DNA of 64,000 nt from Mesorhizobium sp. LHD-90. GTDB taxonomy: Bacteria; Pseudomonadota; Alphaproteobacteria; Rhizobiales; Rhizobiaceae. Below, piece after piece: positions 57,001 to 64,000 of the stretch. The notes below the pieces were generated by a model. The model was given only the letters and a program-made list of their open reading frames with translations, was not told the origin of the DNA and ran no database searches. The position numbers and the translations under genes were made by a program. Each line of letters opens with the position of its first letter. Within the stretch, counting starts at the first letter, position 1. The stretch covers positions 179,230 through 243,229 of the forward strand of contig NZ_JAVFVV010000011.1 of assembly GCF_030929505.1 (NCBI RefSeq), given 5' to 3'.

Positions 57001-57244
57001 TCGAGGCCATGTAGATCATGTCCTGGACGCCGTTGACCTGCTGTTCGATCGGGATCGCGACCGTGTCGGCCAGCGTCTGCGCGTCGGCGCCCGGATAGGT
57101 CGCGGTCACCTGGACGGTCGGCGGAGTGATGTTGGGATATTGCGCGACCGGGATGTTGAGCAGCGCGATGGCGCCGGCCAGCGTTATCAGGATGGCGATG
57201 ACCATCGCCAGGCGCGGGCGCTGGATGAAGATGTCGGCGAACAT
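54092..57244 (-). CDS. RND efflux transporter permease (HAE1/AcrB-like)
   Basis: Inner-membrane drug/proton antiporter of 1050 aa, the usual length of AcrB/MexB. Family features include the N-terminal [39 protein letters not shown] and the proton-relay aspartates in [16 protein letters not shown]. The late helix has [16 protein letters not shown] with its lysine. It starts five bases after the adaptor stop. No outer-membrane channel gene follows, so the pump must use a TolC-like protein encoded elsewhere. Confidence 0.95.
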   Translation of the reverse strand: MFADIFIQRPRLAMVIAILITLAGAIALLNIPVAQYPNITPPTVQVTATYPGADAQTLADTVAIPIEQQVNGVQDMIYMASTVSSTGSYTLTVSFAVGTDPDIAQVNVQNRVALATPQLPSAVTRLGVNVRAQQPNFLLIINVFSPKGTNDGLFLSNYAQINVVNPLSRVNGVGSATLMGPLNYSMRIWLDPERMAALGITTDDVTNAIEQQNVQAAAGLIGAPPIPDDQVLQYSITALGLLDSPEEFGSIIVRTSEAGGIVRVRDIARIELGAQTYSSVSRLNGAPSATIAIYQSPGSNALGVAAGVKTELEQLKSRFPDDVSYQVIYDSTDFVRATIDEIIHTLIITAVIVLVVVFVFLQDWRATLIPAVTIPVSLIGVFAVLLAFGFSANTVTLFALILAIGLVVDDAIVVVENVQRVMEEQPGITPAEAASIAMRQVTGPIVSTTLVLIAVFLPTAFLPGITGQLYRQFAITITASVTISAINALTLSPALCAVLLRHPKPARGPFRWFNVGLDGTRNGYTGITGFLARRSLVAGLLVVLVGGAAYWMFTKTPTAFIPNEDQGILFVNVQLPDAASLPRTQAVLDRVKDIGRSIDGVANVVTVSGYSLLTGASQPNSGLALIVMKPWEERKTPETGLRGIYANLSRQFAGLSEANVIAFPPPAIPGVGNAEGFDFRLEALGGQSPQELAQVMRSFIVAANADPAIGSAYSTFSSEVPGIFLDIDRVRAERLNIPISTIFNTLQAQLGSAYVNNFNILGQVYQVNVAADQQFRRTPEDILTLYVRSSTGVMVPVRAFATATTTLQPTLLTRYNQFTSATINGTPAPGVSSGQAMDALTKVAATSLPAGYAFEWSSLSYQEALVSNQTIVVFALAILFGYLFLVGQYESWTIPFAVITSVTVAVLGAILGIRAVGLGLNIYAQIGLVLLIGLAAKNAILIVEFAKESHESGKHIVEAAIEGGHMRFRAVLMTALAFILGSVPLVIATGAGAASRVSLGATVVAGMLAATCIGILVIPGLYVLFGLIGERTGHLFRRKKPVEAAKSAEG

Positions 57245-57249
57245 CTTTT

Positions 57250-58425
57250 TCAGTTCCCCGATTTAGCTGGAGTGGGGTTCACCACGACGCCGGCCTGCAC
57301 CTTCTGGATGCCGGAGACGATGATGATCTCGCCGCTTGCAAGCCCTGACTGCACCGACCAGTCGACGCCGACCCGTTCCCCCAGGGTGACGCGGCGGATC
57401 ACGGCGCGGTTGCCGTCGCCGAGGACGAACACATAGGCGCCATCCTTGTCCTGCAGGACGGCCGAGGCGGGCACCAGCGGCAGCTCTACGGATTGGCCGA
57501 CCTGCACGGTTACCGAAACATACTGGCCGGGGACGAGCTGCAGCCCGGGGTTGGGGAACTCGGCATAGACGGCGATGGTGCCCGTGTTGGGGTCGATCGT
57601 ATTGTCAATGAAACCGATCTTGCCGGGCTGGTTGTATGTGGTGCCGTCGGAGAGCGTGAGCGTGGGCTGGTATTTTGACGCACCTGCGACGAGGCCTTTG
57701 TTGTTCGGCTTTAATGCGTCGACGACTTGCAGATATTCGCGGTCGGAGATGGAGAAGACGACGCGGATCGGGTCGGTCTGGACGACGGTGGCGAGCGTGC
57801 CGCTGGACGGCGAGACGAGGTTGCCGACGGTGATCTGCGCCTTGCCGATGCGGCCGCTGATCGGCGTCGTGACGTCGGTGTAGGAAAGGTTGAGTTCGGC
57901 GGTCTTGACCTGCGACTCCGCCTGCGCGACTTGCGCCTGCGCCTGCCCGAGTTGGGCGGAAGCGGTGTCACGCGAGGCGGTCGCCTGGTCGACCGTCGAC
58001 TGCGGCACGTCCTTGGTCTTCAGCAGTGCGATCTGGCGGTCGAGCGTGATCTGCTGTTGCTTGAGGTTGGCATCCGCACCGGTCACGCTGGCTTGCGCCG
58101 ATTGCAGCGTGGCCTTCGCTCCGTCGAGCGCGGCCTGATAGGTGTCCTTCTCGATGCCGAAGGCCAGGCTGCCGGCCTTGACGAAACTGCCTTCCTGGAA
58201 GTTGACCGAATCGAGGAAACCCTCGACGCGGGCCATCAGATTCACCTGCTGGATCGCCTGTACCGTGCCGACGAATTTGCCCTGGCGCGTCACCTCGCCG
58301 AGTTTGACGGCGGCGGTTTCGACGGCTGCCGGCGGCTTTTCCGCCTCCTGGGCCGAGGTGGGCCCGACAAGGGCGCAGCAGGCCGCCAACGCCAACAGCG
58401 ACGAACGCAATCCGGACAATGGCAC
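57250..58425 (-). CDS. RND efflux periplasmic adaptor subunit (AcrA-like)
   Basis: Membrane-fusion protein of 391 aa. An N-terminal signal sequence ([17 protein letters not shown]) precedes a lipoyl half-motif ([28 protein letters not shown]), a helical hairpin with [24 protein letters not shown] repeats, and a second lipoyl half with ITVGNLVSP. Beta-barrel and membrane-proximal domains follow. It bridges the inner-membrane pump to an outer-membrane channel. The 290 bases upstream show no regulator gene and no feature I can name. Confidence 0.93.
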   Translation of the reverse strand: MPLSGLRSSLLALAACCALVGPTSAQEAEKPPAAVETAAVKLGEVTRQGKFVGTVQAIQQVNLMARVEGFLDSVNFQEGSFVKAGSLAFGIEKDTYQAALDGAKATLQSAQASVTGADANLKQQQITLDRQIALLKTKDVPQSTVDQATASRDTASAQLGQAQAQVAQAESQVKTAELNLSYTDVTTPISGRIGKAQITVGNLVSPSSGTLATVVQTDPIRVVFSISDREYLQVVDALKPNNKGLVAGASKYQPTLTLSDGTTYNQPGKIGFIDNTIDPNTGTIAVYAEFPNPGLQLVPGQYVSVTVQVGQSVELPLVPASAVLQDKDGAYVFVLGDGNRAVIRRVTLGERVGVDWSVQSGLASGEIIIVSGIQKVQAGVVVNPTPAKSGN

Positions 58426-58715
58426 GATGGCGGCCTCCCCCTCAAAATCAGGTCGAAAAGCTTCAATGACGACAGGCGGTTAACAAAGCTTTTGGCTGAG
58501 GATTTTAGGACAGGCTTGTGACGAGTGATAGGCCTCAAATCCAGAGAACGCCGGCTGGGGATGTTCCTCCCGGCATGTCGTCGACTTTGCCTTCGCCGGG
58601 CCTGGCCAGTTCCCCCGCTCCCTCGCGTCATCCCGAAGGCGACTGCCGAGTTGTCCGGGCGTAGTGCAGGGGCGCGCTGCGCGACCGCTGTGGGCCGATC
58701 GGCATCGCAGGCGAT

Positions 58716-59933
58716 CTATCCGGTGTTTGCGACCATAGACGTGCGCTCTCCTAGAATCTTTGCCGCGATCATCCGGCCGATCGGGATCGCCGATGTCGCG
58801 GCCGGGGACGGCGCGTTGCAGACATGCAGCGTCCGGTCGGTCCCGGCGAACAGGAAATCGTGGATCGCTTCGCCCCTCGACGTGACCGCCTGCGCGCGGA
58901 TGCCCGCCGGATAAGGCTGCAGGTCATCGATGGTCAGGCTCGGGCAATATTTCCGGCATTCCTCAAGGTAGCCGCCTCGCCACAGCGAATTCCTGAGTTC
59001 CGCCGCGGCGTGCCGGCGGTTGTTCGCCACCAGCTTCCAGAATCCCTTGAAGGTGACGAGATCCAGCGTGTCGCGCAGGTTGAATGACAGTCTCGGATAG
59101 CCTTCGCGCGAAAGCCCGAGCACCGCGTTCGGGCCGACGGTGACACTACCGTCGATCATGCGCGTCAGGTGGATGCCGAGGAAGGGAAGGTCCGGGTCGG
59201 GGGCCGGATAGATCAGGTGCTTTACGATCCGGCTCTTGGCGGACGGCAGGACGAAATATTCGCCGCGGAACGGCACGATGCGGAAATCGACCTTGGCGCT
59301 GGCCAGGCGCGCCAGCCGGTCGGCCTGCAATCCCCCGCAGCAGACGAGCTTGCGCGCCGACCATGCCTCGCCGTCGGCTTCGATCCGCACGCGGTCCGTT
59401 TCTTCCTCGATCCGGGTGACGGCCTTGCCGAGTCGGATGTCGGCCCCTGCCTCCCGCAACAGATCGGCCATCGTCTCGCAGATCTGCCGGTAGCTGACGA
59501 TCGCCGTTTCCGGGCTGAGCAGCGCGCCGATGCCGGTGATGTTCGGCTCGATGTCCCCCAGTTCGCCGGCGCTGACACGCGACAGCTTGATCCCGTTGGC
59601 GGTGGCGCGCTCGTATAGCGCCTCGGTGCGGCGCAATTCGACCTCGTTGGTCGCCACGATCAGCTTGCCGCAGGTGTCGTAGGCGATGCCATGCTCGTCG
59701 CAGAACGCCTTGGTGGCGCTCAGGCCCTCGACGCAGAGTTTTGCCTTCAGGCTGCCCGGCGCATAGTAGATGCCGGCATGGATGACGCCGCTGTTGTGGC
59801 CGGTCTGATGCATGCCCACACGGCCCTCCTTTTCCAGCAGGAGCAGGCTGGCGCCGGGGCGCTGGCGGACGAGTTCCAGAGCGGTTGCGAGGCCGACGAT
59901 GCCGCCGCCGACGACGCAGAAGTCATGGATCAT
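58716..59933 (-). CDS. lhgO: L-2-hydroxyglutarate oxidase
   Basis: FAD-dependent oxidase/dehydrogenase of 405 aa that converts L-2-hydroxyglutarate to 2-oxoglutarate. The N-terminal dinucleotide motif is FCVVGGGIVGLATALEL, followed by HQTGHNSGVIHAGIYYAPGSLKA, the LhgO hallmark, and a C-terminal PSPAATSAIPIGRMIA. The frame is open to 61055 but is antisense to sitA there; the ATG at 59933 begins the flavoprotein. It is divergent from sitA with a 204-base gap. It may also link to the glutarate end of nicotinate breakdown, as a guess. Confidence 0.9.
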   Translation of the reverse strand: MIHDFCVVGGGIVGLATALELVRQRPGASLLLLEKEGRVGMHQTGHNSGVIHAGIYYAPGSLKAKLCVEGLSATKAFCDEHGIAYDTCGKLIVATNEVELRRTEALYERATANGIKLSRVSAGELGDIEPNITGIGALLSPETAIVSYRQICETMADLLREAGADIRLGKAVTRIEEETDRVRIEADGEAWSARKLVCCGGLQADRLARLASAKVDFRIVPFRGEYFVLPSAKSRIVKHLIYPAPDPDLPFLGIHLTRMIDGSVTVGPNAVLGLSREGYPRLSFNLRDTLDLVTFKGFWKLVANNRRHAAAELRNSLWRGGYLEECRKYCPSLTIDDLQPYPAGIRAQAVTSRGEAIHDFLFAGTDRTLHVCNAPSPAATSAIPIGRMIAAKILGERTSMVANTG

Positions 59934-60070
59934 CGCAAGGACCTTCGAAACTGCAGTGTCGCGCTGACGCCGCACCCAGCCGCAATACCGCATCAGCCAG
60001 GCCGATGGAAACAACCGCCACGGCGGCGACATAACCCCGGCAGCGCGACAATCCATCGCCAGATTCTTAT

Positions 60071-60091
60071 TGCAAACCATTCTCATTTGCA
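60071..60091. promoter_or_regulatory. Mur/Fur-like operator upstream of sitA
   Basis: TGCAAA (60071-60076) and TTTGCA (60086-60091) form a six-base inverted repeat with a nine-base spacer, in an AT-rich stretch 47 bases before the sitA start. Rhizobial sit operons are repressed by the Fur-family protein Mur at TGCAA-containing palindromes. The match is by eye. Confidence 0.55.
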
Positions 60092-60137
60092 TAAATAGAA
60101 AGCCGCAGATGAGATCAAATCGCAACAGGAGGTGTTT

Positions 60138-61058
60138 GTGCTCGACGAAATCCGGCGGTTGGTGGTGGCGGCTGCGATAGGGTTGCTGGCGATCGCGGCG
60201 GCCGGCTGGAGCCCCGCGGCGGCGCAGGAGAAGTTCAAGGTCGTGACGACCTTTACCGTCATCGCGGACATGGCGAAGAACGTCGCGGGCGATGCCGCGA
60301 TCGTCGAGTCGATCACTAAGCCGGGCGCCGAGATCCACAACTACGCGCCGACGCCCGGCGACATCCAGCGCGCGCAGGGCGCACAACTCATCCTGTGGAA
60401 CGGGCTCAATCTCGAACTCTGGTTCGAGAGATTCTTCCAGAACCTGAGCGACGTGCCAGGCGCGGTGGTCTCGGACGGGATCGAGCCGATGGGCATCGCC
60501 GAGGGCCCCTACACCGGAAAACCCAATCCGCATGCATGGATGTCGCCCAAGAACGCGCAGATCTATGTCGACAACATCCGCGACGCCCTCGTGAAATACG
60601 ATCCAGCGAACGCCGAGACCTACAAGGCCAATGCCGAGGCATACAAGGCCAAGATCGAGGCGACGATCACCCCGATCCGGGAGAAGCTGGGGACGATCCC
60701 CGAAGACAAGCGCTGGCTGGTGTCCAGCGAAGGCGCCTTTTCCTATCTCGCCCGCGATTTCGGTCTGAAGGAGCTTTATCTCTGGCCGATCAACGCCGAC
60801 CAGCAGGGCACGCCGCGGCAGGTGCGCAAGGTGATCGACGCGGTGCGGGAGAACGGCATCGTCGCGGTTTTCAGCGAAAGCACGGTTTCGGACAAGCCCG
60901 CCAGGCAGGTGGCGCGCGAGACCGGCGTGCATTACGGCGGCGTGCTCTATGTCGACTCGCTCAGCGAGGCCGACGGGCCGGTGCCCACCTATATCGACCT
61001 GCTTCGGGTGACGTCCGACACGGTCCAGAAGGGTCTCGACGAAGGGCTGTCGCAATGA
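60138..61058 (+). CDS. sitA: Manganese/iron ABC transporter substrate-binding protein
   Basis: Periplasmic metal-binding protein of 306 aa (cluster A-I). The signal sequence ([23 protein letters not shown]) is followed by metal ligands expected in [11 protein letters not shown] (H), NPHAWMSP (H), [15 protein letters not shown] (E) and [11 protein letters not shown] (D). The GTG at 60138 lies five bases after AGGAGG; a GTG at 60132 overlaps that site. First gene of sitABCD, overlapping sitB by four bases. Confidence 0.93.
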   Translation: MLDEIRRLVVAAAIGLLAIAAAGWSPAAAQEKFKVVTTFTVIADMAKNVAGDAAIVESITKPGAEIHNYAPTPGDIQRAQGAQLILWNGLNLELWFERFFQNLSDVPGAVVSDGIEPMGIAEGPYTGKPNPHAWMSPKNAQIYVDNIRDALVKYDPANAETYKANAEAYKAKIEATITPIREKLGTIPEDKRWLVSSEGAFSYLARDFGLKELYLWPINADQQGTPRQVRKVIDAVRENGIVAVFSESTVSDKPARQVARETGVHYGGVLYVDSLSEADGPVPTYIDLLRVTSDTVQKGLDEGLSQ

Positions 61059-61960
61059 ACGCAGCCGTTCGGCCTGTCCCCGCCACCCTGCCGGGTGCGG
61101 AAGGCCTCTCCGTCCGCGGCGCCACTGTCGCCTACCGCAACGGCCTCACCGCGCTGCGCGACGCCAGCTTCGCCATCCCGACCGGCACGATCACCGCGCT
61201 GGTGGGCGTCAACGGCTCCGGCAAGTCGACGCTGTTCAAGGCGATCATGGGCTTCGTGCGGCTGTCGAAGGGCGACATATCCATTCTCGGCCTGCCGGCC
61301 GCGGCCGCCTTGCGAAAGAACCTCGTGGCCTATGTGCCGCAGGCCGAGGAGGTGGACTGGAACTTTCCGGTGCTGGTCGAGGATGTCGTCATGATGGGCC
61401 GCTATGGCCACATGAACATGATGCGCATCCCGAAGGCGGCCGACCGCGAGGCGGTGTCGGCGGCACTCGCCCGCGTCGGCATGAGCGACTTCCGCAAGCG
61501 CCAGATCGGCGAATTGTCGGGCGGCCAGAGGAAGCGCGTCTTCCTCGCCCGCGCGCTGGCACAGGAAGGCCGCGTGATCCTGCTCGACGAACCGTTCACC
61601 GGCGTCGACGTCAAGACCGAGGACGCTATCATCAGCCTGCTGCGCGCGCTGCGCGACGAAGGCCGCGTGATGCTGGTGTCCACGCACAATCTCGGCAGCG
61701 TGCCGGAATTCTGCGACCGCACGGTGCTGCTGAAGAACACGGTGCTCGCCTACGGGCCGACAGCCGAGACCTTCACCCAGGCCAATCTGGAAAAGGCGTT
61801 CGGGGGCGTGCTGCGTCACTTCGTGCTCGGAGGAGCGGGGCTGCACCAGGACGACGACCGGCGCCGCCTTGCCGTGATCACCGACGACGAAAGGCCGCTG
61901 GTCTTTTACGGCGAGAATGGAGCCATGCAGCAAAAGCTGCGCGAGGCGGCCGATGACTGA
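61055..61960 (+). CDS. sitB: Manganese/iron ABC transporter ATPase
   Basis: ATPase of 301 aa. Walker A is GVNGSGKST, the Q-loop is [14 protein letters not shown] (a Mn/Zn-importer hallmark), the signature is LSGGQRKR and Walker B is [12 protein letters not shown]. The C-terminal extension after about residue 245 ([34 protein letters not shown]) is typical of SitB. The start overlaps sitA (ATGA) and the end overlaps sitC by eight bases. Confidence 0.93.
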   Translation: MNAAVRPVPATLPGAEGLSVRGATVAYRNGLTALRDASFAIPTGTITALVGVNGSGKSTLFKAIMGFVRLSKGDISILGLPAAAALRKNLVAYVPQAEEVDWNFPVLVEDVVMMGRYGHMNMMRIPKAADREAVSAALARVGMSDFRKRQIGELSGGQRKRVFLARALAQEGRVILLDEPFTGVDVKTEDAIISLLRALRDEGRVMLVSTHNLGSVPEFCDRTVLLKNTVLAYGPTAETFTQANLEKAFGGVLRHFVLGGAGLHQDDDRRRLAVITDDERPLVFYGENGAMQQKLREAADD

Positions 61961-62813
61961 GCTGCTTTCCGAACCGTTCGCCTATCAGTACATGCTAAAC
62001 GCGATGTGGGTGTCGGCCTTGGTGGGTGGCGTGTGCGCCTTCTTGTCCTGCTACCTGATGCTCAAAGGCTGGTCGCTGATCGGCGACGCGCTCTCGCATT
62101 CGATCGTGCCGGGCGTCGCCGGCGCCTACATGCTCGGCCTGCCGTTCTCGATCGGCGCCTTCTTCTCCGGCGGGCTCGCCGCCGCGGCCATGCTCTTCCT
62201 CAACCAACGCACCAAGCTGAAGGAGGACGCCATCATCGGCCTGATCTTCTCCTCCTTCTTCGGCCTTGGCCTGTTCATGGTGTCGCTGTCGCCGACTTCC
62301 GTGAACATCCAGACCATCGTGCTCGGCAACATCCTCGCCATCACGCCGGAAGACACGCTGCAGCTCGCCATCATCGGCTTCGTCTCGCTGGCCATCCTGC
62401 TGGTCAAATGGAAGGACCTGATGGTCGTCTTCTTCGACGAGAGCCATGCGCGCTCGATCGGCCTCAACCCGACTGCGCTCAAGATCATGTTCTTCACGCT
62501 GCTGTCGGCCTCCACGGTCGCGGCGCTGCAGACTGTCGGCGCCTTCCTCGTCATCTGCATGGTGGTGACGCCCGGCGCGACCGCCTATCTGCTGACCGAC
62601 CGCTTCCCCCGCCTGCTGCTGATCGCCGTGGCGATCGGCGCCGCGACCAGCTTCTTCGGCGCCTATGCCAGCTATTTCCTCGACGGTGCGACCGGCGGCA
62701 TCATTGTGGTGCTGCAGACGACGATCTTCCTCGCTGCATTCTTCCTCGCGCCCAAGCACGGCATGCTGGCCGCCCGCCGGCGGGCCGCGCAAGCGCTGGA
62801 GACGCAGGCATGA
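61953..62813 (+). CDS. sitC: Manganese/iron ABC transporter permease
   Basis: ABC-3 family permease of 286 aa with about eight membrane segments. Characteristic pieces are [28 protein letters not shown] near the N-terminus and [18 protein letters not shown] sequence in the second half. It pairs with SitD; the two are homologous. It overlaps both neighbours by a few bases. Confidence 0.92.
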   Translation: MTELLSEPFAYQYMLNAMWVSALVGGVCAFLSCYLMLKGWSLIGDALSHSIVPGVAGAYMLGLPFSIGAFFSGGLAAAAMLFLNQRTKLKEDAIIGLIFSSFFGLGLFMVSLSPTSVNIQTIVLGNILAITPEDTLQLAIIGFVSLAILLVKWKDLMVVFFDESHARSIGLNPTALKIMFFTLLSASTVAALQTVGAFLVICMVVTPGATAYLLTDRFPRLLLIAVAIGAATSFFGAYASYFLDGATGGIIVVLQTTIFLAAFFLAPKHGMLAARRRAAQALETQA

Positions 62814-63646
62814 CCGTCCTCGACACGCTGCTTGCGCCGTTCCAGTTCGGCTTCATGGTCAACGCGCTGGTGATCTCGGCGCTGGTGGCGGTGCCGGCGG
62901 CACTGCTTTCCTGTTTCCTCGTGCTGAAGGGCTGGTCGCTGATGGGCGACGCCATCAGCCATGCCGTCTTCCCCGGCGTGGTGATCGCCTACATCGTCGG
63001 CTTGCCCTATGCCGTCGGGGCCTTCGCGGCCGGCATGGTCTGCGCCGTCCTGACCGGTTTTCTCAAGGACAACAGCCGCATCAAGCAGGACACGGTGATG
63101 GGCATCGTGTTCTCCGGCATGTTCGGACTGGGGCTGGTGCTTTACGTCAAGATCCAGTCGGACGTACATCTCGACCACATATTGTTCGGCGACATGCTGG
63201 GCATAGGTCTCCGCGACATCGTCGAGACGGCGGCGATCGGGATCGTCACCGCCGGCATCATCGCCATCAAATGGCGGGATTTCCTGCTGCACGCCTTCGA
63301 TCCGGCGCAGGCGAGAGCGGTCGGGCTGCGCGTCGGCCTGCTGCACTACGGACTGCTGTGCCTGATCTCGCTGACCATCGTCGGCGCCTTGAAGGCCGTC
63401 GGCATCATCCTCGCCATCGCCATGCTGATCGCGCCGGGCGCCATCGCCTTCCTGTTGACGAAAAGGTTCAGCGCCATGCTGGTTCTGTCCGTTGCGATCG
63501 CCGTCGTCGCGTCCCTTCTCGGCGTTTACCTCTCCTTCTTCATCGACAGCGCGCCGGCTCCCACCATCGTCCTGCTGCTCACCGGCATGTTCGTCGCGGC
63601 TTTTTTTGTCGCGACGGCCAGGACGGCGCGTGCCGAGGCGGCTTGA
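62810..63646 (+). CDS. sitD: Manganese/iron ABC transporter permease
   Basis: Second ABC-3 permease, 278 aa, with LVLKGWSLMGDAISHAVFPGVVIAYIVG and AIAMLIAPGAIAFLLTKRF, closely parallel to SitC. The ATG overlaps the sitC stop by four bases. It is the last gene of sitABCD. A family-B repeat and an insertion sequence follow. Confidence 0.92.
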   Translation: MTVLDTLLAPFQFGFMVNALVISALVAVPAALLSCFLVLKGWSLMGDAISHAVFPGVVIAYIVGLPYAVGAFAAGMVCAVLTGFLKDNSRIKQDTVMGIVFSGMFGLGLVLYVKIQSDVHLDHILFGDMLGIGLRDIVETAAIGIVTAGIIAIKWRDFLLHAFDPAQARAVGLRVGLLHYGLLCLISLTIVGALKAVGIILAIAMLIAPGAIAFLLTKRFSAMLVLSVAIAVVASLLGVYLSFFIDSAPAPTIVLLLTGMFVAAFFVATARTARAEAA

Positions 63647-63719
63647 AATCCGGACGATGCACGGTCGACGGGGCGGAAGAAATCCGCGCCGGCCTTGCTT
63701 CGCTTGCGAACTTACCCCC

Positions 63720-63882
63720 ACCCCTAACCCTGCCGGGGCGAGCCACGCGTCTCGCCCGTCCTTCGGACCCCCACAGGGGGAGGGGGATCGGCGGCATCTC
63801 GGTGTAGCGCCATCGCCGACGATCTTGCGCGGCATGGCGGCCGGCAAGTTCCCCCTCCCCCTTGGGGGGAGGGATTAGGGGT
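63720..63882. repeat. Intergenic inverted repeat, family B, copy 2
   Basis: The outer ends ACCCCTAA (63720-63727) and TTAGGGGT (63875-63882) bracket inner arms around 63770-63785 (CCCCACAGGGGGAGGGGG) and 63850-63873 (CCCCCTCCCCCTTGGGGGGA). It is related to the element at 514-646 in its GGAGGG/CCCTCC arms. It ends where the insertion sequence begins. The rest of the gap, 63647-63719, shows nothing recognisable. Confidence 0.6.
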
Positions 63883-64000
63883 GTCCGACCCGGATAGATA
63901 GGTAACGGAATGGACCGGATAGATGGGTGACAGTTTTCTTGTCCGCCGGGAGGACCGGCGATGGGATGGCGAGAGACTGGCATCATGGACGAGCGGCTTT
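63882..64000 (+). mobile_element. IS481-like insertion sequence, left end only
   Basis: The likely end begins TGTCCGACC at 63882. Two direct repeats follow, CCGGATAGATAGGTAACGG (63890-63908) and CCGGATAGATGGGTGACAG (63915-63933), which may be transposase-binding sites. A transposase reading frame starts at 63961. The element runs off the window, so its length and right end are unknown. Confidence 0.65.
63961..64000 (+). CDS. IS481-family transposase, first 13 codons
   Basis: The frame from ATG at 63961 encodes MGWRETGIMDERL, matching the usual opening (M-x-W-x-E-T-x-x-MDER) of IS481-type transposases with a DDE integrase core. GGAGGACCGGCG precedes the ATG. It is truncated by the window end. 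The assignment rests on a short sequence and the repeat structure before it. Confidence 0.65.
   Translation, partial: MGWRETGIMDERL

Noticed and set aside
55523..57436. A 637-codon plus-strand open frame opposite the RND transporter
   Set aside because: Low-complexity D/R/Q/H-rich translation without domains, antisense to a canonical 1050-aa pump.
58426..58715. A plus-strand open frame (58525-58914) between the RND adaptor and L-2-hydroxyglutarate oxidase genes
   Set aside because: Half of it is antisense to the oxidase, and the translation lacks any domain or plausible start signal.
59934..61055. Extension of the L-2-hydroxyglutarate oxidase frame to 779 codons
   Set aside because: The extra part is antisense to sitA. 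The flavoprotein begins cleanly at the ATG at 59933 with its dinucleotide-binding motif.

Overview
The window is high-GC, gene-dense chromosomal DNA from an alphaproteobacterium, most likely a Hyphomicrobiales member of the Mesorhizobium/Phyllobacteriaceae type. This is inferred from gene content (polyol ABC/dehydrogenase clusters, sitABCD, many ABC importers) and from the paired intergenic inverted repeats (motif CTGTCCTGCCGGACATCTCC) that I recall as common in those genomes. No rRNA, tRNA or CRISPR array was seen.

Layout. 1-6937: end of a polyol ABC transporter with a mannitol-type dehydrogenase, an SDR, a HAD phosphatase and a D-ribulokinase-type FGGY kinase. 7000-7580: a ParD/ParE module. 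7737-15704: MATE pump, agmatinase-family enzyme, a frameshifted SDR, a methyltransferase, nicotinate phosphoribosyltransferase (pncB) and a polytopic membrane protein. 15995-21249: a complete branched-chain-amino-acid-type ABC importer with a toxin-antitoxin pair lying between the binding protein and livH. 21336-22751: an Na+/H+ antiporter-like protein.

23204-38362: the central accessory region. It holds a complete soluble di-iron monooxygenase operon of the propane/phenol/acetone MimABCD type. The order is hydroxylase large subunit, reductase, small subunit, coupling protein, amidohydrolase, DUF59 protein, GroEL paralogue, alcohol dehydrogenase. It is preceded by a near-perfect sigma-54 promoter and followed by an AcoR/MimR-type sigma-54 activator. 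Divergent from it is an unrecognised four-gene operon: a 159-aa protein, a coiled-coil protein, a WD40-like propeller and a 57-aa protein. I consider this the best candidate for something undescribed.

38533-46710: nicotinamidase (pncA), then a putative nicotinate catabolic operon. It comprises an FAD subunit, a fused [2Fe-2S]/molybdopterin hydroxylase, a 6-hydroxynicotinate-reductase-like protein, a UPF0280 protein, a DUF1185 protein and a MarR regulator. With pncB and pncA, the window has genes both to salvage and to degrade nicotinate.

46783-58425: stress and surface genes. These are a chloroperoxidase-like hydrolase, a seven-repeat RTX protein, an ECF sigma factor with a SnoaL-like tail, a VOC protein, an exported alpha/beta hydrolase and an RND efflux pair. 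58716-63646: L-2-hydroxyglutarate oxidase divergent from a sitABCD manganese/iron importer behind a Mur/Fur-like operator. The window ends inside an IS481-like element whose transposase has only just begun.
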